In this document: one piece after another, positions 6,497 through 15,745 of the stretch | How the letters are laid out: each line of letters opens with the position of its first letter | How positions within the stretch are numbered: position 1 is the first letter of the stretch | Assembly (NCBI RefSeq): GCF_032678705.1 | Contig: NZ_JAVTSS010000001.1 | Span: 1,054,001-1,118,000, forward strand | DNA from: Pedobacter frigiditerrae | GTDB lineage: Bacteria > Bacteroidota > Bacteroidia > Sphingobacteriales > Sphingobacteriaceae | Direction: 5' to 3' | DNA: 64,000 bases | The notes under the pieces: model-generated | Told to the model about the DNA's origin: nothing | Seen by the model: the letters and a program-made list of their open reading frames with translations, nothing else | The model's database searches: none | Translations under genes and position numbers: made by a program

Positions 6497-9364
6497 ATGA
6501 ATTTAAAACTAAACGCTTTCGGTTTAGGCATATGTATGTTAATCAGCTTACAAGTTTTTTCACAAACTAAACCTGTAAAACAAGTTCAATACCTTTCGGG
6601 TACAGATAATGTACACACAAAAACTTGGGACTTTTGGGCTACTGGCGGAAGAAAAAGCGGAATCTGGTCTAAAATAGAAGTACCCTCACACTGGGAACAA
6701 CAAGGCTTTGGTTCGTACAATTATGGTCGCGATTATGTAACCTATGGAAAAAACTTCCGCTTTGCAGATGAAAAAGGGATATACAGACACAGTTTTAATG
6801 TTCCCTTAAGTTGGAAAGGCAAAGATATTTTTATCGTTTTTGAAGGCTCGATGACTGATACCGAATTGAAAGTTAATGGCAAATCTGCCGGAGCAACTCA
6901 TAAAGGTGCATTTTATAGATTTAGGTATAACATCAGCGATAAGCTAAACTTTGGTAAGCTCAATCAACTAGAAGCTACGGTTAGTAAAATGTCATCCGAT
7001 AATTCGGTTAATAATGCAGAACGCTTGGCAGATTACTGGATTTTTGGTGGCATATTTAGACCAGTTTACTTAGAGGCTTTCCCTAAAGAACACATCGAAT
7101 GGACGGCTATTGATGCCAAAGCCGATGGTACTTTTAATATGAATGTCTACCTAAAAAATGTAAAAGCTGGTCGCACAATTTTGGCTGAAATTGTAGACGA
7201 TAAAGGTAAAGTTGTGGCAACAGGAAAAACGACCACTACATCAGATTCCTTAGCTAATGTAAAAACAACACTAAAGAACCCTAAACTGTGGACTGCAGAA
7301 ACTCCAAACCGCTATCAAGTTAATATTTCCGTACAAAATGCTGGTCAAAATATTTACCAAACTAAAGAGAAATTTGGCTTTAGAACGCTTGAGATTAGAA
7401 AAAGCGATGGCATTTATTTGAATGGAACTAAAATAAAAATGAAAGGTGTTAACCGACATGTTTGGTGGCCAGAAACTGGAAGAGCCATTAATCCAGAAAT
7501 TGATTTAATGGATGTAAAACTAATGAAGGAAATGAATATGAATGCGGTGCGTTGTTCTCATTATCCACCAGATCAGAGTTTTTTAAACTTATGTGATTCG
7601 CTTGGGCTTTATGTTTTGGATGAATTGGCAGGTTGGCAAAAGGCGTACAGCACAAAGGCCGGTATCCCTTTGGTAAAAGAAATGGTGATTAGAGATGTGA
7701 ATCACCCTTCTATTATCTTTTGGAGTAATGGAAATGAAGGCGGTCATAATTTTGATTTAGATGCTGAATATGGAAAATACGACTTATCGAAACGTACAGT
7801 AATCCACGCTCACCATAAACCAGGTAATGCATTTAATGGAATAGATTGTAACCATTATGAGGATTTTTACAGTTCTAAAAAAATCTTAGCAGATACCAAT
7901 ATTTACATGCCAACTGAGTTTTTACATGCACAGGATGATGGAGGTGGCGCAGCTTCATTGGCCGATTTTTGGGATTTGCATTGGAATGAAAAAAGAGGGG
8001 CGGGTGGTTTTATTTGGGATTTAGCTGATGAAGGCATTGTTCGCACTGATCAAAATAACATCATTGATGTAAATGGTGTTAATGCACCAGACGGATTAGT
8101 TGGTCCACACCGAGAAAAAGAAGGTAGTGCTTATGCCATTCGTGAAATTTACAGCCCCGTTAAAATAGATTTAAAAGTTTTACCAACAGACTTTAACGGT
8201 GAAGTAGCGATAGAAAACCGTTATCATTTTACCAATATCAACCAATGTAAATTCAAATGGGAGTTGATTAATTTTAAAGGTCAAGATGATAGAAACAATG
8301 GTTATATTGTTGTAAAACAAGGAACTGCTGCCGCACCATCTATTGCACCAGTGGCAAAAGGTCAGCTAAAAATAGATTTACCACAAGATTGGAAAAACCA
8401 TGATGGTTTAGCTTTAGCTGCTTATGACCCTTTTGGGAATGAGGTTTATAGATGGGTTTGGAAAGTGAAATCGAATACGACTTTATTTGCCAAATCTTTA
8501 GATAGAAAACCTGCAAATGCAACAGGTGTCGTAACTACAGAAGCTGATACCACACTAACCATGAAAGCAAGCGGCATATCGGTAACCTTAAGCAAAAAAT
8601 CAGGTAAATTAATCCAGCTGGCTAATGAAACCAGTGCGGCTCTATCCTTCAATAATGGGCCAATTCTCGTTTCAGGAAATGCAACTTTTACTGGTTTGAA
8701 ATCATATAAAGATGGAGATAGCTATGTGGTAGAATCAAGCTATACAGGCGATATGAAATCAGTTAAATGGAAGATGAACCCTAATGGTTGGTTAGAAATG
8801 ACTTACGAATATGCGCTAAATGGCGATTACAGATTTGCAGGAATCAGTTTTAACTATCCTGAAAACTTTGTATTAGGTGCAAAATGGTTGGGTAAAGGTC
8901 CGTCAAGAGTTTGGAAAAACCGTACACAAGGTGGCGTTTACAATGTTTGGGAAAACAGGAACAACAATACACATACAGGCAGTGCACCTTGGGTTTATCC
9001 AGAATTTAAAGGCTATTTTTCTGATGTGGTTTGGTTAGAGATGAATACGGTGCAAGGTAAGTTTACCATCGCTTCGCCAGATAATGATTTATATGTAAGG
9101 CTGTTCAACTTTTATGGTTTAAGTGGCGTAGCTTCTTATCCGCAATTGCCATTGGGCGATATTTCTTTCCTTGATGCTATTCCTCCAATTGGCAGTAAAT
9201 TGGCTTTAAATGTAACACCAGATGCGAAGAATTTAGGTCCGTTGGGTGAGTTAAACCACATCAATACCACAAAAAAGAGAACGTTGTTGTTTTATTTTGG
9301 TTTGCCTAAATCTGATGCACCACAACAGTTTGCCATGCCTAAAGAGAATATATTAACTAATTAA
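6497..9364 (+). CDS. GH2 glycoside hydrolase (beta-galactosidase-like)
   Basis: A secreted family 2 hydrolase of 955 residues. The signal peptide ends near VFSQ. An N-terminal jelly-roll domain (VPSHWEQQGFGSYNYG, about 55) is followed by an Ig-like domain and the TIM barrel starting at MKGVNRHVWWPETGR (about 315). The acid/base Glu is in SNGNEGG (about 413) and the probable nucleophile Glu in YMPTEFLHAQD (about 473). A long C-terminal beta-sandwich part resembles the LacZ-type small-chain region (WLGKGPSRVWKNR). The family includes beta-galactosidases and beta-glucuronidases. In this pectin locus a role on galactan or uronic-acid side chains is plausible, but this is inference. It follows GH105 by 36 bases. 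Confidence 0.88.
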   Translation: MNLKLNAFGLGICMLISLQVFSQTKPVKQVQYLSGTDNVHTKTWDFWATGGRKSGIWSKIEVPSHWEQQGFGSYNYGRDYVTYGKNFRFADEKGIYRHSFNVPLSWKGKDIFIVFEGSMTDTELKVNGKSAGATHKGAFYRFRYNISDKLNFGKLNQLEATVSKMSSDNSVNNAERLADYWIFGGIFRPVYLEAFPKEHIEWTAIDAKADGTFNMNVYLKNVKAGRTILAEIVDDKGKVVATGKTTTTSDSLANVKTTLKNPKLWTAETPNRYQVNISVQNAGQNIYQTKEKFGFRTLEIRKSDGIYLNGTKIKMKGVNRHVWWPETGRAINPEIDLMDVKLMKEMNMNAVRCSHYPPDQSFLNLCDSLGLYVLDELAGWQKAYSTKAGIPLVKEMVIRDVNHPSIIFWSNGNEGGHNFDLDAEYGKYDLSKRTVIHAHHKPGNAFNGIDCNHYEDFYSSKKILADTNIYMPTEFLHAQDDGGGAASLADFWDLHWNEKRGAGGFIWDLADEGIVRTDQNNIIDVNGVNAPDGLVGPHREKEGSAYAIREIYSPVKIDLKVLPTDFNGEVAIENRYHFTNINQCKFKWELINFKGQDDRNNGYIVVKQGTAAAPSIAPVAKGQLKIDLPQDWKNHDGLALAAYDPFGNEVYRWVWKVKSNTTLFAKSLDRKPANATGVVTTEADTTLTMKASGISVTLSKKSGKLIQLANETSAALSFNNGPILVSGNATFTGLKSYKDGDSYVVESSYTGDMKSVKWKMNPNGWLEMTYEYALNGDYRFAGISFNYPENFVLGAKWLGKGPSRVWKNRTQGGVYNVWENRNNNTHTGSAPWVYPEFKGYFSDVVWLEMNTVQGKFTIASPDNDLYVRLFNFYGLSGVASYPQLPLGDISFLDAIPPIGSKLALNVTPDAKNLGPLGELNHINTTKKRTLLFYFGLPKSDAPQQFAMPKENILTN

Positions 9365-9370
9365 AATAAT

Positions 9371-9524
9371 TTCCCGCAGATAACGGGGATTACGCAGATA
9401 AAAAAAAGATCTGCGCAATCAGCTAAATCAGCGGGAGGAATTTAATGATGTTCTTTTCCCGCAGATAACGGGGATTACGCAGATAAAAAAAGATCTGTGT
9501 AATGAGCTAAATCAGCGGGAGAAA
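9371..9524. repeat. Two tandem palindromic units
   Basis: Two near-identical units (9371-9440 and 9456-9524, period 85) each read ttcccgcagataacggggat ... atcagcggga. Within each unit cccgc pairs with gcggg and acgcagat with atctgcg around a run of A. They sit between GH2 and the PL22-type gene, where they could act as a partial terminator or protect the 3' end of the mRNA. Confidence 0.75.
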
Positions 9525-9547
9525 TGGATAATTAATACAAATAAACC

Positions 9548-10897
9548 ATGAAACATAAACCCTATTTATTGCTTGTTGCAGCTTTAGTAATGCTGATTGC
9601 TAATACTGCTAATGCTCAAATTGGTAGGCGTTTTCCTTCTGAAAGAAAGATTGTAAAAGACCCTGTTACAGGAGTTGAACTTATATTTTTAACAAGTACA
9701 CTAGTTGGAGATTCGAAAATTTACCAAACACATAACCAATGGACAGCTGATGGACAATGGTTAATATTTCGCTCTGGTAGGGTTAGCCGAGAGGCAATGG
9801 CAGTAAATGAGCAAACTGGAGAACTAGTTCAAGTAACAGAAGGTGGTTATACCGGAATGCTAAATATTGCCAGAAAGTCGATGAAGTTGTATTTCATGAG
9901 AAATGTAGATACAACCAAAAGAGGCGGTGCAGTACAAATCATAGAAGTAGATTTAGCTAGGGTATTTGCTGATAGTAAAGCTGGTAAAATGAAATCGGCA
10001 AGTACCTATCAACGTATTTGCGGCACCACACCTGCGGCAATTGGCGCAGGTGGAGACATGGCATTAGATGGAGCAGAAGATTGGGCTTATTTTAGAGTGG
10101 GCAAGGATGAAGCCGCTAGACATCTTAAAGCTGGAACTAAATTAGAACCTAGTTTTGGTCCGAGGAAGATGGGGGCAGGGCCGTCTGGTATTGCCGCGAT
10201 GAATATCAATACTGGAGAAATAAAACACGTTATTTCCGTGCCCTTTCAAGTTGGCCATATTCAAACTAATCCTTGGGTTGCTGGAGAGATCGTTTTTTGC
10301 TGGGAAACAGGAGGTAAGTCGCCACAACGTACTTGGACGGTTTTATCGGATGGTACTGGATTGCGACCATTATATCCTGAAGCAGAATATGAATGGGTAA
10401 CACATGAAGCAATAATTTCTAAAGATGAAGTGGCAATAGCCATCATGGGACATCGAAAAATACCTGGAACGGATGGTGCTACAAGTCCTCAAACAGGTGT
10501 TGGTGGTGCTAATCCTGGTCAAGAAACTGCTTGGGGACCATCGGGAACTCGTGAAAAGCCAACAGGATTAGGTATTGTTAATCTCAGAACGAGACAAATG
10601 ACCATTGTTGGTCAAACCTCTAGTGGCAGCGGACTTTGGCACGTAAGTGGTTCGCCAGATGGAAGGTGGGCAGTTGGAGATGATTTTTCGAGAAGTATTT
10701 ACCTGATTGATAGAAATACACACGAGATGCGCTTATTATCGGCTGGACATAAACAAACAGCATCTGATCATCCACACCCAACAATGAATCCTGATGGCAC
10801 AAAAATCCAAATCCAATCGGCAATGTTATCTGCAGATAACCGTTCTATGAATATTTGTGTAATCAATATTCCTCAAGAATGGATTAAGGCGAATTAA
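9548..10897 (+). CDS. Oligogalacturonate lyase family protein (PL22-like)
   Basis: A 449-residue secreted protein with a signal peptide ending near NANAQ. The family (PL22, Ogl) is a seven-bladed beta-propeller that splits short, often unsaturated, galacturonate oligomers. Supporting features are KDPVTGVELIFLTS (about 39), HNQWTADGQWLIFRSG (about 60), repeated propeller blades, VGHIQTNPWVAGEIVFCWE (about 234) and HPHPTMNPDGTKI (about 413), where the family's metal-binding histidines lie. The signal peptide places it in the periplasm. An alternative reading is a non-catalytic TolB-like propeller. It follows the double palindromic repeat and precedes an intergenic region with a regulated promoter. 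Confidence 0.75.
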   Translation: MKHKPYLLLVAALVMLIANTANAQIGRRFPSERKIVKDPVTGVELIFLTSTLVGDSKIYQTHNQWTADGQWLIFRSGRVSREAMAVNEQTGELVQVTEGGYTGMLNIARKSMKLYFMRNVDTTKRGGAVQIIEVDLARVFADSKAGKMKSASTYQRICGTTPAAIGAGGDMALDGAEDWAYFRVGKDEAARHLKAGTKLEPSFGPRKMGAGPSGIAAMNINTGEIKHVISVPFQVGHIQTNPWVAGEIVFCWETGGKSPQRTWTVLSDGTGLRPLYPEAEYEWVTHEAIISKDEVAIAIMGHRKIPGTDGATSPQTGVGGANPGQETAWGPSGTREKPTGLGIVNLRTRQMTIVGQTSSGSGLWHVSGSPDGRWAVGDDFSRSIYLIDRNTHEMRLLSAGHKQTASDHPHPTMNPDGTKIQIQSAMLSADNRSMNICVINIPQEWIKAN

Positions 10898-10915
10898 CTT
10901 TCTAAACGACCAGTC

Positions 10916-10973
10916 TTTGAACCAATTGTATCTATTTGTGAACCATCAAAAGGTTTGATTTAAATTATGTTTG
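10916..10973 (+). promoter_or_regulatory. Promoter with 21-bp-spaced operator, esterase operon
   Basis: Two half-sites, tttgaacc (10916-10923) and gtgaacc (10938-10944), lie in direct orientation with their ACC cores exactly 21 bases apart. A Bacteroidota -7 box TATGTTTG follows at 10966-10973, 21 bases after the second ACC. The same arrangement is found before susC (17152-17209) and, less well conserved, before the GH3 at 30066. It is a candidate site for the AraC-type domain of the hybrid sensor at 24413. Confidence 0.7.
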
Positions 10974-10991
10974 TAAAGTATCAAACCAAAT

Positions 10992-11966
10992 ATGCTTAAA
11001 TACCTACTTTTCTTCCTTGCAATTTCAAGTTTTGCAAATGCTCAAGAACAGCGAATCGAGTGGCGCACTGGCATAAAAGATACCAGTTACAATACGCAAC
11101 GCGATTTTCGTAATAACATCAAAAAATATCCTTTCATTAAGCTGGTTGTTGAGCAGCAAATGCCCAACGTGACAGAGAAACGCAATTTAGCTTATGCTAA
11201 GATTGGCGATCGGAAATTACTGATAGATGCATTTTTGCCAAAAAGTAAAAGCAAAACGGCTGCTGTACTGATTGTACATGGTGGTGGTTGGCGTTCTGGA
11301 GATAGAAGTCAGCATATTCCCTTAGCCCAACATTTGGCCGCAAAGGGAATGGCATCCTTTACAGTCGAATATCGTTTATCAACCGAAGCTTTTTATCCGG
11401 CTAGTGTTTTTGATGTTAAATCTGCTGTGCGTTGGTTAAAAGCAAATGCTAAACAATTTAATGTAGACACCAATAAAATAGCCATACTTGGTTTTTCGGC
11501 TGGTGGCCAACTGGCTTCATTGGTTGGGGTAACAGAAAACGTGAAAAAACTAGAAGGTGACATAGGTAGTTTCAAATATTCAAGTAAAGTAAATGCCGTG
11601 ATAGATATTGATGGCACACTTTCTTTTGTTCATCCTGAATCTTGGGAATTACAAAACATCAATACTAACAAGGGAGCATCAGCCATGTGGCTTGGTTATG
11701 CAGGTAACGAAAGGTTGGATTTATGGAAGGAAGCATCACCCTTTACTTATGCTAATGAAAACAAGGTCCCTTTCCTGTTTTTGAATAGTGCAGTAGAAAG
11801 AATGCATGCTGGTCGAGATGATTTTAAAAAACTAATGGATAAAAAAGGAATTTATACCGAAATTGTAAGCTTTAAAGATTCGCCACATTCATTCTGTTTA
11901 TATCAACCTTGGTTTGATTTAACGGTAAATCACATAACGTCTTTTTTAGAAAAAGTATTTAAATGA
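10992..11966 (+). CDS. Secreted alpha/beta-hydrolase, probable pectin esterase
   Basis: A 324-residue alpha/beta-hydrolase with a signal peptide (MLKYLLFFLAISSFANAQ). The oxyanion-hole motif VHGGGWRSGD is at about 95, the nucleophile elbow GFSAGG puts Ser169 as nucleophile, and His299 in DSPHSF is the likely catalytic His; the acid is not obvious. Proteins of this shape include carbohydrate acetyl- and feruloyl-esterases. In this locus it probably removes acetyl groups from pectin oligomers, which is inference. It is the first gene after a promoter carrying the shared operator, and the leader is very short (about 12-20 bases). Confidence 0.8.
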   Translation: MLKYLLFFLAISSFANAQEQRIEWRTGIKDTSYNTQRDFRNNIKKYPFIKLVVEQQMPNVTEKRNLAYAKIGDRKLLIDAFLPKSKSKTAAVLIVHGGGWRSGDRSQHIPLAQHLAAKGMASFTVEYRLSTEAFYPASVFDVKSAVRWLKANAKQFNVDTNKIAILGFSAGGQLASLVGVTENVKKLEGDIGSFKYSSKVNAVIDIDGTLSFVHPESWELQNINTNKGASAMWLGYAGNERLDLWKEASPFTYANENKVPFLFLNSAVERMHAGRDDFKKLMDKKGIYTEIVSFKDSPHSFCLYQPWFDLTVNHITSFLEKVFK

Positions 11967-12046
11967 AATAAGGTTCTAAATGATGATATTTTCTGAAATT
12001 TACTCCTTATTGAATAAACGCTAACACGACCAAATATTAATAACAC

Positions 12047-13036
12047 ATGATACCAAGAATACTTATAGCGATGCTTTTCATCTTTACATCGCTAACAAAC
12101 GTAATTGCCCAACAAACCACTCCAAATAAAATTGTTGTAGCACAAGATGGAAGTGGAAACTTCAAGACTATTCAAGAAGCAGTGAACTCCGTGAGAGATC
12201 ACATGCAAACAAGGGTTACGATTGAAGTGAAAGCAGGAACATACGCAGAAAAATTAGTTATTCCAGCTTGGAAAAAAAATATCACCCTAATTGGAGAAAG
12301 CAAAGAAAATACCATCATTACCAATGCTGATTATTCAGGAAAAGCTTTTCCGACAAAAGATTTTACGGGTAATCCCAAATACAGCACCTATACTTCTTAC
12401 ACCGTTTTGGTCCAGGGAAATGATTGCAGACTAGAAAATCTAACTATAGAAAATACGGCAGGAACTGTAGGGCAAGCGGTTGCATTAACAGTAGAAGCGG
12501 ATCGTTTTGCAGCTAGAAATTGTGCTTTTTTAGGTAATCAGGATACACTTTACACGTCTAGGGATGGAAGGAATTATTTCGAATCTTGTTTCATTGTAGG
12601 TACTACAGACTTTATTTTCGGGGAAGCGACAGTTGTGTTTAGCAAATGCACTATTAAGAGTTTATCTAATTCTTACATCACAGCAGCATCTACTACAAAA
12701 GAACAACGTTTTGGTTATGTCTTTTTAGATTGCGATTTAATTGCAGCCCCAACAGCAACAAAGGTATTTTTAGGCAGGCCTTGGCGACCATTTGCAAAAA
12801 CCGTATTTATCAGATGTAATTTAGGATCTCATATTATCCCAGCAGGATGGAATGCTTGGCCTGGCGACCCAATGTTTGCTGATAAGGATAAAACTGCCTT
12901 TTACGCTGAATATGCAAATACAGGAGCTGGTTCGGCAACTGCCGAAAGAGTGCCTTGGTCTAAACAGTTAACAGGTAAACAAGCAAAGGCTTATACCCTA
13001 AAAAACATCTTCGGGTCTTGGAATCCTGAATTCTAA
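12047..13036 (+). CDS. Pectin methylesterase (CE8), first copy
   Basis: A 329-residue family CE8 pectinesterase that removes methyl esters from homogalacturonan. All family motifs are present: GTYAEK (about 64), GQAVAL with Gln143, NQDTLY with Gln165 and Asp166, DFIFG with Asp188 and LGRPW with Arg244 and Trp246. The signal peptide ends near VIAQ. The predicted right-handed beta-helix is of normal length. It lies 80 bases after the esterase, while the next gene follows after 14 bases, so it belongs to the run esterase - CE8 - esterase - GH28. A second, distinct CE8 lies at 35027. Confidence 0.93.
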   Translation: MIPRILIAMLFIFTSLTNVIAQQTTPNKIVVAQDGSGNFKTIQEAVNSVRDHMQTRVTIEVKAGTYAEKLVIPAWKKNITLIGESKENTIITNADYSGKAFPTKDFTGNPKYSTYTSYTVLVQGNDCRLENLTIENTAGTVGQAVALTVEADRFAARNCAFLGNQDTLYTSRDGRNYFESCFIVGTTDFIFGEATVVFSKCTIKSLSNSYITAASTTKEQRFGYVFLDCDLIAAPTATKVFLGRPWRPFAKTVFIRCNLGSHIIPAGWNAWPGDPMFADKDKTAFYAEYANTGAGSATAERVPWSKQLTGKQAKAYTLKNIFGSWNPEF

Positions 13037-13050
13037 TAATCGAAACCAAT

Positions 13051-13968
13051 ATGAAAAAAATACTTTTCCTGTTATTGTTCACCACTTATTTTGCCAAAGC
13101 TCAGGAGTTTTTGCCACTTTATACTGCAAATAATATTCCTAACTCGAAAGGTACTAAACGAAAAGACAGTATTGCCAATGAAAGAGTATACAGAGTGGCA
13201 ACTCCTGGAATGTATTGCTTTTTCCCTGGTACACAAGAAAATAAAGGGGCGGCTATAGTTATTTGTCCGGGTGGTGGTTACGAACGATTAGCTTATATTA
13301 TTAGCGGTACACAGTTGGCTAAATGGTTTAATACGATGGGCATTTCTGCTTTTGTACTTAATTATAGGTTGCCAAACGACCCAGATTTAGTAGAACGAGA
13401 AAAAGCACCATTGCAGGATGCACAACGAGCAATAAAAGTAATCCGTAATAATGCTAATAAATGGGGCATCAAGCCCGATAAAATAGGGATACAAGGCTCA
13501 TCTGCAGGTGGTCATTTGGCAAGTTTAGTTGGTACGGCACCTGCCGATATGGTTAAAATTAACGACCAATTAGATACTGTTTCCGCTCTTGCGAATTTCA
13601 TGATATTAGTTTCGCCTGTAATTGACATGGGCGATTATGCACACAAGGGAAGTAAGAAAAACTTGTTGGGCGAAAACCCTAAGCCAGAAACCATCAAACA
13701 ATATTCTACTCAATTTCAGGTAAAAAAAAACACTCCAATATGTTTTATTGCCGATGCATTTGACGATAAAACCGTTGATCCACATAATAGTCTGTTATTT
13801 TATCAAGCACTACTAGAAAATAAGGTGACTAGCACCTTACATGTTTTTCCGCAAGGTGGGCACGCTATCGCTTTGCGTAATAATCCAGGTTCTACAGAGA
13901 TGTGGACAAAACTTTGTGAGGAATGGATGGTAGAAATGTCTATTATTCCTTCAACCTTAAAAAAATAA
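13051..13968 (+). CDS. Secreted alpha/beta-hydrolase (acetyl-xylan esterase-like)
   Basis: A 305-residue alpha/beta-hydrolase with a signal peptide (MKKILFLLLFTTYFAKAQ). It shows the oxyanion motif CPGGGYERLA (about 72), the nucleophile elbow QGSSAGGHLASL with Ser151, a likely acid in FDDKTVDPH (about 238-244) and His271 in PQGGHAIAL. This subfamily is often mislabelled as endoxylanase; members act as deacetylases on plant polysaccharides. It sits 14 bases after CE8 and 19 bases before GH28, which suggests a pectin deacetylase. Substrate assignment is inference. Confidence 0.82.
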   Translation: MKKILFLLLFTTYFAKAQEFLPLYTANNIPNSKGTKRKDSIANERVYRVATPGMYCFFPGTQENKGAAIVICPGGGYERLAYIISGTQLAKWFNTMGISAFVLNYRLPNDPDLVEREKAPLQDAQRAIKVIRNNANKWGIKPDKIGIQGSSAGGHLASLVGTAPADMVKINDQLDTVSALANFMILVSPVIDMGDYAHKGSKKNLLGENPKPETIKQYSTQFQVKKNTPICFIADAFDDKTVDPHNSLLFYQALLENKVTSTLHVFPQGGHAIALRNNPGSTEMWTKLCEEWMVEMSIIPSTLKK

Positions 13969-13987
13969 TCTTCCAAATATTTTATAG

Positions 13988-15631
13988 ATGAAAACTACAA
14001 TTTTTACTGCCTTTATGTTAACTGTTTCTTCGTTGGTTTATGGACAAACAGCTAAAACAAAAACATTCTCTTGGAACAATCTTCCAGTAATAAGCAAACC
14101 AGTATTTAAGAAGGATACTTTTAATATCGTTAAATATCGTGCAGTTGCAGATGGAATTTATTTAAATACCGATGCAATTAACACCGCCATTAACGATTGC
14201 AGTAAAAATGGTGGCGGTGTGGTACTTATACCAGCGGGTTTGTGGTTATCTGGTCCGATATATTTGAAAAGCGGAGTGAACTTGCACCTTAAACAAGGCG
14301 CATTTTTAGTTTTTACAACAGATAAGAGCAAGTATAAAATTGTGGAAGGAGATTATGAAGGAAAAAGTGCAGCAAGGAATGAATCGCCTATTAACGGAAA
14401 AAATCTACAAAATATAGCCATAACAGGTAAAGGTGTTATTGACGGCAGTGGTGATGTATGGCGTGCGGTTGGTCAAGGAAAACTTACTGCCTCCCAATGG
14501 AAAGATCAATTGACTAAAGGAGGTGTATTAAGCGATGATAAAAAGACTTGGTTTCCAAGCGAACAGTTTAAGCAAGCTCAGGTAAAAGGCAAAAGTATGT
14601 TGATACAACCAGGAATGGATTTATCTGCATTTGCTGATATGAAAGATTTCCTTAGGCCAAACCTTTTAGTACTTAAAAACTGTAAAAAGGTATTAATTGA
14701 AGGCATTACCTTTCAAAATTCTCCAGCATGGTGCCTTCATCCACTGATGTGTGAAGATTTAACGATTTCTGGCATCAGGGTTAAAAACCCGCATTATGCA
14801 CAAAACGGAGATGGTATTGATATCGAATCTTGTACACGTTTTATCGTTGAAAATAGTGTGTTGGATGTTGGAGATGATGCCATATGTATCAAATCGGGTA
14901 AAGATGAAGAAGGTAGAAAAAGAGGTATTCCGTCTGCTCAAGGAATTATTAGAGGGAATTTGGTGTACAGCGGTCACGGTGCTGTGGTAATTGGTAGCGA
15001 AATGAGTGGTGGCGCAAATAACATCTTTATCGAAAACTGTACTTTTATGGGAACAGATAAAGGTTTAAGGTTTAAGTCGACTAGAGGAAGGGGCGGAGTA
15101 GTAGAAAACATTTATGCGAGGAATTTAACGATGAAAGATATTCTTCAAGAAGCCATCTTTTTTGACATGTTTTATTTCGTGAAATTTGCGACCGATGGCG
15201 TTAGAGATAATTCACCCGTAGTAAATGAGGGAACTCCAATATTCCGTAACATGGTATTTGATAACATTATTTGTAATGGTGCAGAAACAGCAGTTTTTAT
15301 AAGAGGGCTGTCAGAAATGCCTGTTCAAGGGATTACGATAAGTAATTCTACCATTGCAGCAGAAAAAGGTGTTGAATTGACGGATGCAACTCATATCAAA
15401 TTTGATAATGTTCGTTTCGTTGTTAAAAATCAACTGCCAGTTTTCTCACTTACTGGCAGTAAAGATATCAGTATAAATAAGGTGAGCTATAACAATGGCC
15501 TTCCAAGTCTATTGCAGGTAAATGGTGTAGGAAATGAGCGTATTCAGGTTTTAGGGACAGATTTAAAATCTACCGGGAAAACCCTAGAACTTAAAGATGG
15601 CGCTAAGGAAAGTTCGGTGACTTATAAATAA
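13988..15631 (+). CDS. GH28 polygalacturonase-family hydrolase
   Basis: A secreted family 28 beta-helix enzyme of 547 residues that hydrolyses galacturonan or rhamnogalacturonan. The signal peptide ends near LVYGQ. The GH28 motifs are all present: NGDGID (273-278, in place of the usual NTD), GDDAICIKSG with Asp296 and Asp297, SGHG with His330, and RFK with Arg361 and Lys363. The N-terminal 150 residues and the length agree with exo-acting or rhamnogalacturonan-type GH28 rather than short endo-polygalacturonases. It is the last gene of its run and converges on the sialidase-family gene; two hairpins lie between them. Confidence 0.88.
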   Translation: MKTTIFTAFMLTVSSLVYGQTAKTKTFSWNNLPVISKPVFKKDTFNIVKYRAVADGIYLNTDAINTAINDCSKNGGGVVLIPAGLWLSGPIYLKSGVNLHLKQGAFLVFTTDKSKYKIVEGDYEGKSAARNESPINGKNLQNIAITGKGVIDGSGDVWRAVGQGKLTASQWKDQLTKGGVLSDDKKTWFPSEQFKQAQVKGKSMLIQPGMDLSAFADMKDFLRPNLLVLKNCKKVLIEGITFQNSPAWCLHPLMCEDLTISGIRVKNPHYAQNGDGIDIESCTRFIVENSVLDVGDDAICIKSGKDEEGRKRGIPSAQGIIRGNLVYSGHGAVVIGSEMSGGANNIFIENCTFMGTDKGLRFKSTRGRGGVVENIYARNLTMKDILQEAIFFDMFYFVKFATDGVRDNSPVVNEGTPIFRNMVFDNIICNGAETAVFIRGLSEMPVQGITISNSTIAAEKGVELTDATHIKFDNVRFVVKNQLPVFSLTGSKDISINKVSYNNGLPSLLQVNGVGNERIQVLGTDLKSTGKTLELKDGAKESSVTYK

Positions 15632-15637
15632 GTTCTA

Positions 15638-15716
15638 GGCGAGATTTGTAATCTCGTCTCAAGTAGCTGAGGATATAAAATTCTCAATTAAAGGGTCTGG
15701 ATAACAAATCCAGACC
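15638..15716. terminator. Two hairpins between converging genes
   Basis: The first hairpin pairs ggcgagatt (15638-15646) with aatctcgtc (15650-15658). The second pairs ggtctggat (15694-15702) with atccagacc (15708-15716) over a 5-base loop. T runs are short, so termination is probable but not certain. The first resembles the gggatttgtaatccc hairpin at 1459, so these may also be dispersed repeats. Confidence 0.55.
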
Positions 15717-15745
15717 AACCAAAATTTATACTTAGCTAAAAGTGT

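Noticed and set aside
9371..9524. Possible CRISPR array
   Set aside because: Only two units, palindromic throughout and without unique spacers or cas genes.
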